From Kitasatospora sp. SUK 42 (GTDB lineage Bacteria; Actinomycetota; Actinomycetes; Streptomycetales; Streptomycetaceae), in the NCBI RefSeq assembly GCF_015776785.2, contig NZ_LFMD02000007.1, positions 1 to 64,000 on the forward strand: a stretch of DNA of 64,000 nt, in the 5' to 3' direction. The notes under the pieces are model-generated. The model searched no databases. It was not told where the DNA came from and worked only from the letters and a program-made list of their open reading frames with translations. Numbering within the stretch: the stretch's first letter is position 1; the number at the start of each line of letters is the position of its first letter. The position numbers and the translations under genes were made by a program. Below are positions 16,546 to 24,766 of this stretch, piece by piece.

Positions 16546-16917
16546 TCAGCCCGCGAAGACGGGCCGGTCCTTCGCGAACTCCACGTACTCGAACACCGCC
16601 CCGCCCGGGTGCCGGGCGGTCGCGTTGCGCCCGGTCGGCACCTCGTTGGGGCCGTCCAGCAGCTCGCCGCCGTGGTCGCGCAGCAGCTGCCCGAGGCCGT
16701 CCAGGTCGTCGACCAGCACCGTGGCCTGCACCCTGCGGAACGGCGCCAGCGCCTCGTCGTCGCCCGCCACGACCAGCAGGCCGCCGATCCGTGCGACCTC
16801 CACGCCGGCGTACGGGAAGCGCAACCCCACCTCCTCGCCGGTGAGTTCCCGCAGCGTGGGCAGCGCCGCGTCCAGGTCGTCCACGTACACCCGGGCGAGT
16901 GTCACCAGTGCCTTCAT
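16546..16917 (-). CDS. VOC family (glyoxalase-like) protein
   Basis: A 123-residue protein of the vicinal oxygen chelate fold, with two beta-alpha-beta-beta-beta units: VTLARVYVDDLDAAL at the start and QATVLVDDLDGLGQLL from about residue 64, closing with HPGGAVFEYVEF. Single-subunit VOC proteins usually work as dimers in glyoxalase, dioxygenase or resistance roles; the substrate here is unknown. It is transcribed divergently from an ArsR-type regulator 149 bases away, which probably controls it. Confidence 0.85.
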   Translation of the reverse strand: MKALVTLARVYVDDLDAALPTLRELTGEEVGLRFPYAGVEVARIGGLLVVAGDDEALAPFRRVQATVLVDDLDGLGQLLRDHGGELLDGPNEVPTGRNATARHPGGAVFEYVEFAKDRPVFAG

Positions 16918-16955
16918 CGTCCAACCTCCGAGATCCGGTCAACCGTCGTTATCAA

Positions 16956-16978
16956 TTCGACTTTCCCGAACTGTCGAA
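16956..16978. promoter_or_regulatory. Inverted repeat between VOC and ArsR genes
   Basis: TTCGAC (16956-16961) and GTCGAA (16973-16978) form an inverted repeat with an 11-base spacer, inside a locally A/T-richer segment of the divergent intergenic region. It is a reasonable ArsR operator candidate controlling both genes; not otherwise supported. Confidence 0.4.
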
Positions 16979-17066
16979 CCGAGATACTAGACAGCGCACC
17001 GCCCCGGCACCAGATCCAGCACCGCACCAGCACCAGCACCAGCAGCCGACCGACCCGAGGACCCCG

Positions 17067-17384
17067 ATGCGGACCCTGCCCCAGCCCCACCCCGAGGACT
17101 TCGACCTCGCCACCGTGCTGCACGCCCTCGGCGACCCGGTCCGGCTTCAACTCGTCCGGCGCATCGCCGAGGACGGCGAGACCACCTGTAGCCCCGAAGG
17201 GCTCGACGTACCGCGCTCGACCCTCTCCAACCACTGGCGGATACTCCGCGAGGCCGGCGTCGTCTCCGTCCGCACCAGCGGCAAGAACCGCCTGGTCACC
17301 CTGCGCCGGGAGGCCCTCGACACCCGCTTCCCGCAGCTGCTCGGCGCCGTGCTGGAGGCGCCGTCGCCCGGCCGCAGCGGGTGA
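17067..17384 (+). CDS. ArsR/SmtB-type HTH regulator
   Basis: A 105-residue winged-helix regulator: DLATVLHALGDPVRLQLVRRIAEDG at the N-terminus, recognition helix RSTLSNHWRILREAG near residue 55, and wing VSVRTSGKNRLVTLRREAL. Cysteine-type metal-site motifs (ELCVC) are absent, so it may sense an organic ligand or redox state. ATG 17067 is preceded by GAGG at suitable spacing; the longer upstream frame crosses the divergent VOC promoter. Likely regulator of the VOC gene. Confidence 0.88.
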   Translation: MRTLPQPHPEDFDLATVLHALGDPVRLQLVRRIAEDGETTCSPEGLDVPRSTLSNHWRILREAGVVSVRTSGKNRLVTLRREALDTRFPQLLGAVLEAPSPGRSG

Positions 17385-17442
17385 CGGACCGGCAGGTCGG
17401 CGCGGTAGGTTGAGGAGGGCCGGATCGCGGAAGGGGCGGGGG

Positions 17443-19002
17443 ATGCAGCCGGGCGAGGTACTCGACGGACGGTACGCACTGGTCGAGCAGATCGGCGAGG
17501 GCGCGTTCGGGGCGGTCTGGAAGGCCCGCGACGCGCGCATCCAGCGCCTCGTCGCCGTCAAGGTGATGCTCCCGGGCGGCGACTCCCCCAAGGACGCGGC
17601 CCGGTTCGCCCGCGAGGTGGCCACGGCGGGCGCGCTCAACCACCCGTCCATCGTCACCGTGCACGACTTCGGGCGGCACGGCACGGCCGAACGCCCGCTG
17701 TTCTTCCTGGTCATGGAGCTGCTCGACGGCGTCCCGCTCAGCCGCCACCTGGCCGACGGCCCGCTGCCGCTGCGCCAGGCCCTCGGCTGGGCGGTCCAGA
17801 TCGCCCAGGCGCTCGCCACCGCGCACCGCGCCGGGGTCGTCCACCGGGACGTCAAACCGGCCAACGTGATGATCCAGTCCTCCGGGGCGGTCAAGGTCGT
17901 CGACTTCGGCATCGCCCGCACCGGCACCGCCGACGACGGCGTCACCAGCACCAACGTCATCGTCGGCACGCCCGCCTACATGGCCCCCGAGCGCTTCGAC
18001 AGCCGCGGCCTGGACGCCCGCTCCGACCTCTACGCCTTCGGCTGCCTGCTGCACGAGCTGCTCACCGGCCGCACGCCGTTCCGCGGCACCCTGTACGAGC
18101 TGATCCGCCAGCACGGCGAGGTCCCGCCCACCGCCCCCGGCGCCCTGCGGCCCGGCCTGCCCGCCGAACTCGACGCCCTCGTCCTCGACCTGCTCGCCAA
18201 GGACCCGGCCCACCGCCCGGCCGACGCCGGCCTGGTCGCCGAACGGCTGCTCCGGCTCATCGAGTGGATCGAGTCGGCCGAACGGCAGCAGGCCGGACGC
18301 CACGCCACCGTGCGCGAGGTGCACGCCCCCGGGGAGGACCCGTACGTCCTCGCCCGCCGCCACGAGGCGGACGCGCTCCTCGCCGGCGCCCAGGAGGAGG
18401 TCACCCGGCTCAGGCAGCGCTTCGAGACCGACGTCGCCCACCACCGCCGCCAGGCCGAACAGGACCTGGCCGACATCCGGGCCCACACCGAGAGCGTGGC
18501 GCAGCAGATCATCGCCGACGCCCGGGCGCGCGGCGCGCAGATCGAACGCGAGGCCTCCGCCCGAGCCGCCGCCAGCCTCAGACAGCTCGGCGAGGCCGAG
18601 CGGCGCGACGACCCGGACGGGCCGTACAACAGTCCGGCCGGGCAGCGGTACGGCCTGGCCGAACAGCGCGGCGGCAGCCTGACGGAACAGCGCAACGACC
18701 TGCTGAGCCGGCAGGCCGACAAGCTGCGCAACGACGCGGAACAACTGCGGCGCAGCATGGACAACGCCCGTCGGCAGGCCTCCGACTTCCTGGCCGACGC
18801 GGTGGCCAAGGCCGGCCTCGGCCCGGCCCCCGAGGCCCGGCAGCAGCCGCGCGAACTGGCCGCCCCGCCCGCCTCGGCGGCGCCGCCCGCTCCGTCCACG
18901 CCACCCGCGCCGCAGCGGCGCAAGCTTCCGAGCATGCAGGAGCTGCTGTCCGGACGCGCCCGGTCCGCCGCCGAGGGCGAGGAGCAGCGGCGCCGACGCT
19001 GA
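17443..19002 (+). CDS. Serine/threonine protein kinase with coiled-coil C-terminus
   Basis: A 519-residue Hanks-type kinase. Glycine loop GEGAFGAVW near residue 18, ATP lysine in VAVKVM, catalytic loop HRDVKPANV near residue 140, DFGIAR magnesium loop, and a GTPAYMAPER activation/P+1 segment are all intact, so it should be active. From residue about 290 to 465 the sequence becomes charged and heptad-like (DPYVLARRHEADALLAGAQEE, DLADIRAHTESVAQQI), resembling DivIVA-like coiled coils. A proline/alanine-rich tail ends in LPSMQELLSGR. There is no membrane helix, so it is cytoplasmic. Start ATG 17443 has a strong GGAAGGGG site. Confidence 0.93.
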   Translation: MQPGEVLDGRYALVEQIGEGAFGAVWKARDARIQRLVAVKVMLPGGDSPKDAARFAREVATAGALNHPSIVTVHDFGRHGTAERPLFFLVMELLDGVPLSRHLADGPLPLRQALGWAVQIAQALATAHRAGVVHRDVKPANVMIQSSGAVKVVDFGIARTGTADDGVTSTNVIVGTPAYMAPERFDSRGLDARSDLYAFGCLLHELLTGRTPFRGTLYELIRQHGEVPPTAPGALRPGLPAELDALVLDLLAKDPAHRPADAGLVAERLLRLIEWIESAERQQAGRHATVREVHAPGEDPYVLARRHEADALLAGAQEEVTRLRQRFETDVAHHRRQAEQDLADIRAHTESVAQQIIADARARGAQIEREASARAAASLRQLGEAERRDDPDGPYNSPAGQRYGLAEQRGGSLTEQRNDLLSRQADKLRNDAEQLRRSMDNARRQASDFLADAVAKAGLGPAPEARQQPRELAAPPASAAPPAPSTPPAPQRRKLPSMQELLSGRARSAAEGEEQRRRR

Positions 19003-19247
19003 GTCACCTCCGCGCTGCCGGCCCGACAGTCGACCGCACGGCAGGCTTGCCCCGACACCCCTCCGACGCCCCGCCGGCGCCCCGCCTCCGACGCCCCGCC
19101 GCCGTGCTCGCCGCCGTGCTCGCCCGACCGGGTGAGCGTCGGCGGGCGGCCGTACACGCACGCGGGGCGACTCGTTCTGCTGTACATGATCCCCCCGCTC
19201 TCCCCGGCTCGGGCGCGGCCCGAGCCCAGCGACACCGCGAGACTTCC

Positions 19248-19577
19248 GTGGCCGTGATCGGCCGGGCGACGGCCTCGGTGGTCTCGCTGTCCATCCTGCT
19301 GGTCCCGGCGGCCGTCAGCCCGGGCGACGTACGGGCCTCCGAGGTCGGGGCCGGGTGGTGGGAGGTCTCCGCGAACGCCGCCAACGTCCGGATCGACCAC
19401 TTCGGCGGCGACGCCGTGATCGGGCTCGCGAGCTCGGGCGACCAGGTCGAGGTCGTGGACACCTGGACCTCGCCGCTGGGCGCCCGCTGGGCGAAGGTCA
19501 TGGTCGACCGCACCCGGGTCACCGGCTGGGTGCTGTGGTCCCTGCTGGAGCACCGCGACCCGGCCGCGGAACCGTAG
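19248..19577 (+). CDS. Secreted SH3-like domain protein
   Basis: A 109-residue protein with a probable signal peptide (about residues 1-30, hydrophobic core TASVVSLSILLVPAAVS). A bacterial SH3-type domain follows, with the hallmarks ANVRID, a central GDQVEVVDTW and a final GWVLWSLLE strand. Such domains bind cell-wall or other extracellular ligands. I chose GTG 19248; the second GTG at 19254 is also possible, and the ribosome site is weak. The preceding 245 bases after the kinase hold no supported gene. Confidence 0.7.
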   Translation: MAVIGRATASVVSLSILLVPAAVSPGDVRASEVGAGWWEVSANAANVRIDHFGGDAVIGLASSGDQVEVVDTWTSPLGARWAKVMVDRTRVTGWVLWSLLEHRDPAAEP

Positions 19578-19649
19578 AATCCGCCTGTCCCCCGGCACGA
19601 CCGTCCGCTTCGGCAGCGGTCCGGCGTGCTCCGAGCAGGAAGGACGGGA

Positions 19650-20360
19650 GTGTTCCGAGCGCAGCGTCCGCGCACCGCACGACTGACCCCGTGGGAGGGC
19701 GACGGCCCGGCCGCGGGCGTCGCCCTGCTGCTGCCCGGCGGGTTCCTCCGGAGCCGCCGGAGGCCGTTGCGGGCCGCCGAACTGGGCGTGCGGGAGCTCG
19801 CCACCGAGCTGGCCGACCGCGGCCGGCCGCACGGCCTCGCGGTGCACCTGCTGCGCTACCGCTACGGCGGCTGGAACGGCGCGGACGCCGACACCGCGGT
19901 GGACACCCGCTGGGCGCTGGACGAGCTCGCCCTCCGCCACCCGGGCGCGCCGGTGGTGCTGATCGGCAACTCGCTCGGCGGGCGGGCGGCCTTCTGGTGC
20001 GCCGGGCACCCGAGCGTGGTCGCGGTGGCCGGGATCGCGCCCTGGCTGCCCAGCGGCGACCGGGTCGAGCAGTTGGCCGGGCGGCGGGTGCTGATCGTGC
20101 ACGGCACGGCCGACCGCACCGAGGCCAGTGCCGCGCGGTCCCTGGAGTACGCGCTGCGCGCCCGGCGGGTCGTACCGGACCTGGCACGGTACGAGGTGCC
20201 CGGCGGCAACCACTACCTGATCCGGCAGGCCGCCGACATCAACGCGCTGACCACGGACTTCACGCTCGCCGCAGTGGGCGGGGAGGCCGCACCGCCGGCG
20301 GCGGGGACGGTCTGCTCCCGGCTGCCGGTGCGGGCGGGGCGGGGTTCCACGGGGGTGTGA
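19650..20360 (+). CDS. Alpha/beta hydrolase (dienelactone-hydrolase-like)
   Basis: A 236-residue hydrolase. LLLPGGFLRSRRRP near residue 28 corresponds to the oxyanion strand, GNSLGGRAAF near residue 110 is the nucleophile elbow, VHGTADRTE supplies the acid, and GGNHYLIR near the C-terminus supplies the histidine. Start GTG 19650 is preceded by GGAAGGACGG; a GTG 24 bases upstream is less well placed. Substrate unknown. A perfect 24-base palindrome follows the gene. Confidence 0.82.
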   Translation: MFRAQRPRTARLTPWEGDGPAAGVALLLPGGFLRSRRRPLRAAELGVRELATELADRGRPHGLAVHLLRYRYGGWNGADADTAVDTRWALDELALRHPGAPVVLIGNSLGGRAAFWCAGHPSVVAVAGIAPWLPSGDRVEQLAGRRVLIVHGTADRTEASAARSLEYALRARRVVPDLARYEVPGGNHYLIRQAADINALTTDFTLAAVGGEAAPPAAGTVCSRLPVRAGRGSTGV

Positions 20361-20380
20361 GCCCCGGTTCCGGCCCCGCC

Positions 20381-20404
20381 GGCCCCTGCCGATCGGCAGG
20401 GGCC
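20381..20404 (+). terminator. Perfect 24-bp palindrome, likely terminator
   Basis: GGCCCCTGCCGA and its exact complement form an uninterrupted palindrome 20 bases after the hydrolase stop. A second GC-rich stretch (CCGCTCCGCGG) follows. No U-tract. The next 290 bases up to the serine hydrolase start show no convincing gene. Confidence 0.6.
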
Positions 20405-20696
20405 GCTCCGCGGAGTCCCCGCGTGAGATCTACCGATCGGCACATGTGCTGAGGGGGTGTCGGCGATCAGTCTTGGAGGCACCGAGACGGCGGCCGACCG
20501 GGCCGCCGCGGAAGGGAGTCTCCACCGTGTTCCGCACGCACCACCTGTCCTCCGCGTCCCACGCGTTCCGCAGCGAACGGGTCCCGCAACTCCTCGGAAG
20601 GAAAGTGCAACTGATCGATTCTCAGATTCGTGTTCTCCATGGCGGGCCGCTCCGCACCCCGTTCTTCCCGCCCGCCCCGACGACCTCGGAGACCAC

Positions 20697-21887
20697 ATGG
20701 CCATCGCCAAGCGCACCGCCCTCGCCCTCGCCGGACTGCTCCTCGCCGCCACGCCCGCGCCCGCCCTGGCGGTCGGCCCGAACCCGGCGAACGGCCCTGA
20801 TCCGGCCGCCCTGAGCGCCGCGATAGCCGCCCACCCAGGGGATCCGGCGGCGGGCGTGGTCGCCCGGGTGACGGTCGACGGCCGGGTCTGGCGCGGGACG
20901 GCCGAGGACCCGGTGAGCGGGCGGCCGGTCGCGCCCAACGCCGCCTTCCGGATCGGCAGCATCAACAAGCCCTTCGTCGCCGCCGTGCTGCTCCAGCTCT
21001 CCGCCGAGCACCGGATCGACCTGGACGGCGCCGTCCAGCAGTACCTGCCCGACATCTCACTGACCGACGCCTTCCAGCAGGTCACCGTCCGCCAACTCCT
21101 CAACCACACCAGCGGACTGCCGCAGGCCGTGGAGGGCCCGGACGTCACCGACGACGACGGCCTGATCGCCCAGCGCTTCGGGCTCGAAACGCTGGAGGAG
21201 GTCGCCCAGCGGACGCTGCATCCGGAGGACAACTCCAAGCCGAAACCCACCCCGGCTTTCACTCCCGGCACCCGGCAGCAGTACAACAGCTTCAACTACC
21301 GACTGGCGGGCCTGGTCATCGAGCGCGTGACCGGGCACTCGATCAAGGAGGAGGTGACCGCCCGCATCCTGAAGCCGCTCGGCCTGCGGCACACCGAGGT
21401 TCCCGAGGGCCGGCCCGAGATGCCCGAGCCACACCTCACCGGCTGGTACCTCAACACCGCCGGCACCCCGACGGACGTCTCCGAGCAGGGCGGCAACCCC
21501 GAGTCCATGGTGTCCACCCCCTCCGACGTGGACCGCTTCCTGCGGGCCCTGCTGGACGGTGAACTCCTCGCGCCGCAGCAGCTGCACGACCTGCTCGCCC
21601 TGCCACGCGACGCCTCGGGTCAGCTGGTGCCCTACTACGAGGGCGGGGACTGCCTGTTCGGCCCGGACAAGGGCAAGGCCTGCTACAGCGCCGGGCTGAT
21701 GGCCATCCCGCTCCAGGACGGCACGGTGGTGTGGGGCAAGACCGGGCACGACCTCGGCTACTCGGACGGCGTGTTCGCCACCTCCGACCTGAGCAAGCGC
21801 CTGGTCTACTCCGTCGGCACCGGCCCCGGCACCCCCGCCCCGGCGCTCCGCCTCGCCGCCACCGTCTTCGGTCCCTTCGCCCGCTGA
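20697..21887 (+). CDS. Secreted serine hydrolase (D-Ala-D-Ala carboxypeptidase/beta-lactamase family)
   Basis: A 396-residue exported protein with a signal peptide (MAIAKRTALALAGLLLAATP, cleavage near APALA). It has the class C/DD-peptidase motifs: SxxK in GSINKPF near residue 86, a YNSFNY segment near 199 for the YxN motif, and KTG in VWGKTGHDLGY near 349. It likely acts on peptidoglycan stem peptides or related amides, as in Streptomyces R61-type enzymes. Start ATG 20697 follows CTCGGAG. Appears monocistronic. Confidence 0.9.
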   Translation: MAIAKRTALALAGLLLAATPAPALAVGPNPANGPDPAALSAAIAAHPGDPAAGVVARVTVDGRVWRGTAEDPVSGRPVAPNAAFRIGSINKPFVAAVLLQLSAEHRIDLDGAVQQYLPDISLTDAFQQVTVRQLLNHTSGLPQAVEGPDVTDDDGLIAQRFGLETLEEVAQRTLHPEDNSKPKPTPAFTPGTRQQYNSFNYRLAGLVIERVTGHSIKEEVTARILKPLGLRHTEVPEGRPEMPEPHLTGWYLNTAGTPTDVSEQGGNPESMVSTPSDVDRFLRALLDGELLAPQQLHDLLALPRDASGQLVPYYEGGDCLFGPDKGKACYSAGLMAIPLQDGTVVWGKTGHDLGYSDGVFATSDLSKRLVYSVGTGPGTPAPALRLAATVFGPFAR

Positions 21888-21937
21888 CCGTGCGCTGCCG
21901 GGCCCGCCCCACCGGGCCCGGCAGCACGGAAATCGCA

Positions 21938-21968
21938 TTGGCGGTCCGCCACCTCTCTTGCCTATCGT
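21938..21968 (+). promoter_or_regulatory. Promoter candidate for a leaderless mRNA
   Basis: TTGGCG (21938-21943) and TATCGT (21963-21968) are spaced 19 bases. The -10 end is only 7 bases from the ATG at 21976, so transcription would begin at or next to the start codon. The gene has no properly spaced ribosome site, which fits leaderless translation. Confidence 0.4.
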
Positions 21969-21975
21969 CTGGAGC

Positions 21976-22332
21976 ATGACCACCCGAACCTTCCGCATCA
22001 TGGTGCGCGGCGTCTTCGACGGCCTCACCGACGCCCAGCGCGCCGAGCTCCTCGCCGCCGCACCTCAGCACGACGTCCTGCACGCCGCCTTCACCCACGA
22101 GGGCCACCTCAGCTACGACCTCAACGCGCGGGCCGCCTTCACCTTCCGCTTCCTCGACCAGGGCGAAGCCGAGGAGGACATCCTGGAGGCCACCGAACGG
22201 GCCGAGCAGGCGGCGCAGGCCTGGCTGACCGAACGCGGCTACGGCCACAAGAACTTCCGCTCCCAAGCCGAGGACCTCTCCCAGGCCCCCCTCGGCAAGC
22301 GCCAGCGCCGCGCCGCCAACACCACTCACTGA
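21976..22332 (+). CDS. DUF6204 family protein
   Basis: A 118-residue protein that matches my recollection of the streptomycete DUF6204 family: TFRIMVRGVFDGLTDAQRAEL at the start, HDVLHAAFTHEGHLSYDL in the middle, and a C-terminal RSQAEDLSQAPLGKRQRRAA tail. The function of the family is unknown. The alternating strand/helix pattern suggests a small ferredoxin-like fold. GGAG stands only 2 bases from the ATG, so translation may be leaderless. Confidence 0.8.
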   Translation: MTTRTFRIMVRGVFDGLTDAQRAELLAAAPQHDVLHAAFTHEGHLSYDLNARAAFTFRFLDQGEAEEDILEATERAEQAAQAWLTERGYGHKNFRSQAEDLSQAPLGKRQRRAANTTH

Positions 22333-22378
22333 CCCACCCCCCTCCGCCACCTCCTTGACGGCTCCGCATCGACATATA

Positions 22379-22392
22379 CTTGAGTAGTCAAG
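22379..22392. promoter_or_regulatory. MarR operator candidate
   Basis: CTTGA (22379-22383) and TCAAG (22388-22392) are inverted around GTAG, ending 9 bases before the MarR start. The motif resembles MarR-type operators (TTGA-n4-TCAA). TTGACG (22355) and TATACT (22375) just upstream are promoter-like, although only 14 bases apart. Binding here would repress the gene's own promoter. Confidence 0.6.
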
Positions 22393-22401
22393 GAGGTGGC
22401 A

Positions 22402-22941
22402 ATGACAGACCCCACGACCGACCCGACCACACCGCCCGCCGCAGGACCCGCCCCGCTGGGCACCGACCCGCTGGACACCGACCCGCTGGACACCGCACTG
22501 CGCCTGGTCCGCGCCCAGGCCGCCGTCGTCAAGCGCTTCGACGCGAGCCTCAGCGGCCTGCACGGCGTGAGCCTGTCCGACTTCACCCTGCTGCTGCACC
22601 TCTCCCAGGCCCCCGGCGGCCGGATGCGCCGGGTCGACCTGGCCGAGGCGCTCGGCCTCACCGCCTCCGGCGTCACCCGCGGCCTCGCCCCGCTGGAGCG
22701 GATCGGCCTGGTGAGCCGCGAGGCCGCCGCCCGCGACGCCCGGGTCGCGTACGCCGCCCTCACCCCGACCGGCCGCGAACGCCTCGCCGAGATGCTGTAC
22801 ACCGCCCGCCAGGTCGCCGCCGACCTCTTCGCACCCGACCAGTGGAGCAGCGAGGACGGCACCCGCCTGTCCACCCTCCTCACCCGCCTCGGCGGCACCG
22901 CCCCCTCCGTACCGCCCGCCCCACCCCACGTCCTAGGCTGA
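22402..22941 (+). CDS. MarR family regulator
   Basis: A 179-residue winged-helix regulator: LSDFTLLLHLSQAPGGRMRR, recognition helix LGLTASGVTRGLAPLERIGL, and wing EAAARDARVAYAALT, matching the MarR DxR wing signature. An N-terminal extension of about 30 residues contains a duplicated LDTDPLDT segment. ATG 22402 has an ideal AGGAGG site 5 bases upstream. An operator-like palindrome overlaps its promoter. It precedes the methyltransferase/TusA pair, which it may control. Confidence 0.9.
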   Translation: MTDPTTDPTTPPAAGPAPLGTDPLDTDPLDTALRLVRAQAAVVKRFDASLSGLHGVSLSDFTLLLHLSQAPGGRMRRVDLAEALGLTASGVTRGLAPLERIGLVSREAAARDARVAYAALTPTGRERLAEMLYTARQVAADLFAPDQWSSEDGTRLSTLLTRLGGTAPSVPPAPPHVLG

Positions 22942-23004
22942 GTCCGCACCACCCACACCACCAGCACCACCCGCACCACCGGACACCCCGCGAAGGGCAG
23001 CCCC

Positions 23005-23691
23005 ATGACCGACACCCCCGGCACGCCGGCCGACCGGGAGCCCGCCCTCGCCGACGACCAACGGGCGCACTGGCAGCGGACCTACCAGGCCCACCCCGGG
23101 ATGTACGGCGAGCAGCCCTCCACCCCCGCGCGGTACGCCGCCGAGGCCTTCGCCGCCGCCGGCGCCCGCGAGGTGCTCGAACTCGGAGCGGGCCACGGCC
23201 GCGACGCCCTGCACCTCGCCCGCGCGGGCTTCACCGTGCTGGCCGCCGACTTCAGCCCGACCGGCCTGGAACAGTTGCGGGCCACCGCCGTCGAGCAGGG
23301 CCTGGCCGACCGGATCCGCACCATCGTCCACGACGTCCGCGAACCACTGCCCCTCCCGGACGCCTCCGTCGACGCGGTCTTCGCCCACATGCTGCTCTGC
23401 ATGGCGCTCTCCACCGGGGAGATCGAGGCACTGGTCGCCGAGGTCCGAAGGGTCCTGCGCCCGGGCGGCACCTTCGTCTACACCGTCCGTCACACCGAAG
23501 ACGCCCACTACGGCGCGGGCACCGGCCACGGTGACGACATCTGGGAGCACGGCGGCTTCGCCGTCCACTTCTTCCCCCGCGAACTGGTGGACCGGCTCAC
23601 CGAGGGCTGGCACCTCGTCGACGTCCACCCCTTCGAGGAGGGCGAACTGCCCCGCCGCCTCTGGCGCATCACCCAGGAGACCCCGCGATGA
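23005..23691 (+). CDS. Class I SAM-dependent methyltransferase
   Basis: A 228-residue Rossmann methyltransferase. Motif I is VLELGAGHGRDALHLARAG near residue 58, motif II is VLAADFS, motif IV is DAVFAHMLLCMAL, and the motif VI region is RRVLRPGGTFVYTVRH. The N-terminus (HWQRTYQAHPGMYGEQPS) resembles tellurite-resistance/thiopurine-type methyltransferases. Its stop overlaps the TusA-like gene start (ATGA), so the two form a unit, possibly in sulfur or metalloid detoxification; this last point is inference. Confidence 0.9.
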   Translation: MTDTPGTPADREPALADDQRAHWQRTYQAHPGMYGEQPSTPARYAAEAFAAAGAREVLELGAGHGRDALHLARAGFTVLAADFSPTGLEQLRATAVEQGLADRIRTIVHDVREPLPLPDASVDAVFAHMLLCMALSTGEIEALVAEVRRVLRPGGTFVYTVRHTEDAHYGAGTGHGDDIWEHGGFAVHFFPRELVDRLTEGWHLVDVHPFEEGELPRRLWRITQETPR

Positions 23692-24047
23692 CCGAGCGCA
23701 CCACTCCCGACGCCACTTCCGACGCCACCCCCGACCACACGGCCGCCGACCTCACCGTCGACGGCACCGGCCTGCTCTGCGTCCAGTTGCTGCTCCGTCT
23801 GCGCGCCCGGATCGCCCACCTCCCGGCCGGCGCCGTGGTCCACATCCGGACCACCGACCCCGCCGCCCCGCTCGACCTGCCCGCCTGGTGCCACCTGACC
23901 GGCCACGCCTACCTCGGCCCGGTGCCGACCCAGGCCGCCGACCACGCGGTGTACGCGCTGCGCCTCACCTCCACCCCGGTCCAGACCCGCGCCGACCGCC
24001 CCTGGCACCCGGCCCCCGACAACACCGACAGCACCACCACCGGCTGA
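23688..24047 (+). CDS. TusA-like sulfurtransferase-family protein
   Basis: A 119-residue protein with a TusA/SirA-type core: VDGTGLLCVQLLLRLRARI, then LPAGAVVHIRTTDPAAPLDLPAWCHLTGH and YLGP. The cysteine in LLC takes the position of the CPxP cysteine, but the motif prolines are missing. It therefore belongs to the divergent actinobacterial subgroup rather than the classical tRNA-thiolation protein. The second cysteine (AWCHLTGH) may also matter. It is co-translated with the methyltransferase. Confidence 0.75.
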   Translation: MTERTTPDATSDATPDHTAADLTVDGTGLLCVQLLLRLRARIAHLPAGAVVHIRTTDPAAPLDLPAWCHLTGHAYLGPVPTQAADHAVYALRLTSTPVQTRADRPWHPAPDNTDSTTTG

Positions 24048-24313
24048 CCCCACCCGGCTCATCCCTCCCGACCGGTTCGGCGTCCGCCTCGCCCTGGTCC
24101 GCGAGGGCGACCACGAGTTCCTCGTCTCCCCCGAGGCCCGCCGCCTGCCCGCCGCCTGCCCGCCGAGCACGACACCACCGCGCTCGACCACCGCCCGCTG
24201 CGACGAGCCCGGCGATCCGCTGGACGACCGGCCGCGCCCGAGCCCCACCGGCAGCCCGGTGTGCCACGATGATGGGAACCGAACGGCCGGGCGCCACAGG
24301 GAGGTTGACCACC
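24048..24313 (+). other. Intergenic stretch with a possible gene remnant
   Basis: From 24057 a plus-strand frame reads LIPPDRFGVRLALVREGDHEFLV and SPEARRLP with good codon bias, then decays. No start codon or ribosome site precedes it. It looks like a short leftover of a lost gene; family unknown. Confidence 0.3.
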
Positions 24314-24766
24314 ATGGACCCGATCCTCAGCTGCCGTTGGCACGACCAGGACGGCGAGTGGGCACTGACCGTCAGTCACAACAGCGGCAACTGGGAGCTG
24401 CTCGCCACCGCACCGCTGTGGTCCGAGTCGCTCCCGTTCGCCGGTCCGGACGAGGTCCGCCGGCTCGCCCAGGCCCTCCTCGACCTGCCCGCCGAGCCCG
24501 AACCGTACGAGTTCGAGTGGCAGCTCTCCCGCACCGAGTTCGCGCGCACCGAGAACGAACGGGTCCACTTCGCGACCTTCGCCGTCGGGCTCGACCCCAC
24601 CGACGGACACCGGCCGTACCTCGCCTACCAGTCCTACTACCACCGGGGCCAGGCCACCGGCCTCGGTCTGGAGGTGATCTGCGAGGACCCTCCGGTCGAC
24701 CACCTGCGGGCCCAGGCCCACGCCTTCCTCACCAGCTACTCCGGCCCCACCCGCAGTCAGCGCTAG
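24314..24766 (+). CDS. Hypothetical protein
   Basis: A 150-residue soluble protein of unknown family, rich in tryptophan, acidic residues and tyrosine (DPILSCRWHDQDGEWALTV, PYEFEWQLSRTEF, YLAYQSYYHRGQ). Start ATG 24314 has GGGAGG 9 bases upstream, and codon bias is strong throughout. Its TAG stop and the TAG stop of the convergent MerR gene share the four bases CTAG (24763-24766). Confidence 0.8.
   Translation: MDPILSCRWHDQDGEWALTVSHNSGNWELLATAPLWSESLPFAGPDEVRRLAQALLDLPAEPEPYEFEWQLSRTEFARTENERVHFATFAVGLDPTDGHRPYLAYQSYYHRGQATGLGLEVICEDPPVDHLRAQAHAFLTSYSGPTRSQR

Noticed and set aside
14471-16942. Single 823-codon frame covering the carotenoid oxygenase and the region upstream
   Set aside because: Only the part from 15844 has family motifs; the upstream part is the shadow of the tetR and VOC genes, which are read in other frames.
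16504-19002. 832-codon frame ending in the Ser/Thr kinase
   Set aside because: Kinase homology and a strong ribosome site begin at 17443; upstream residues are shadows of the VOC and ArsR genes.
19004-20213. Long minus-strand frames opposite the SH3-like and hydrolase genes
   Set aside because: Plus-strand products have signal peptide, SH3 and hydrolase motifs; the minus-strand translations are low-complexity Arg/Ala/Gly.
20446-20814. Frames on both strands upstream of the secreted serine hydrolase
   Set aside because: A plus-strand GTG at 20527 has a fair ribosome site, but codon bias falls quickly and the frame runs into the real gene; a 57-codon minus-strand frame uses A/T-rich codons.
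22942-23004. CACCA-rich tract as a regulatory repeat
   Set aside because: Simple low-complexity sequence of 60 bases with no regular unit or symmetry.
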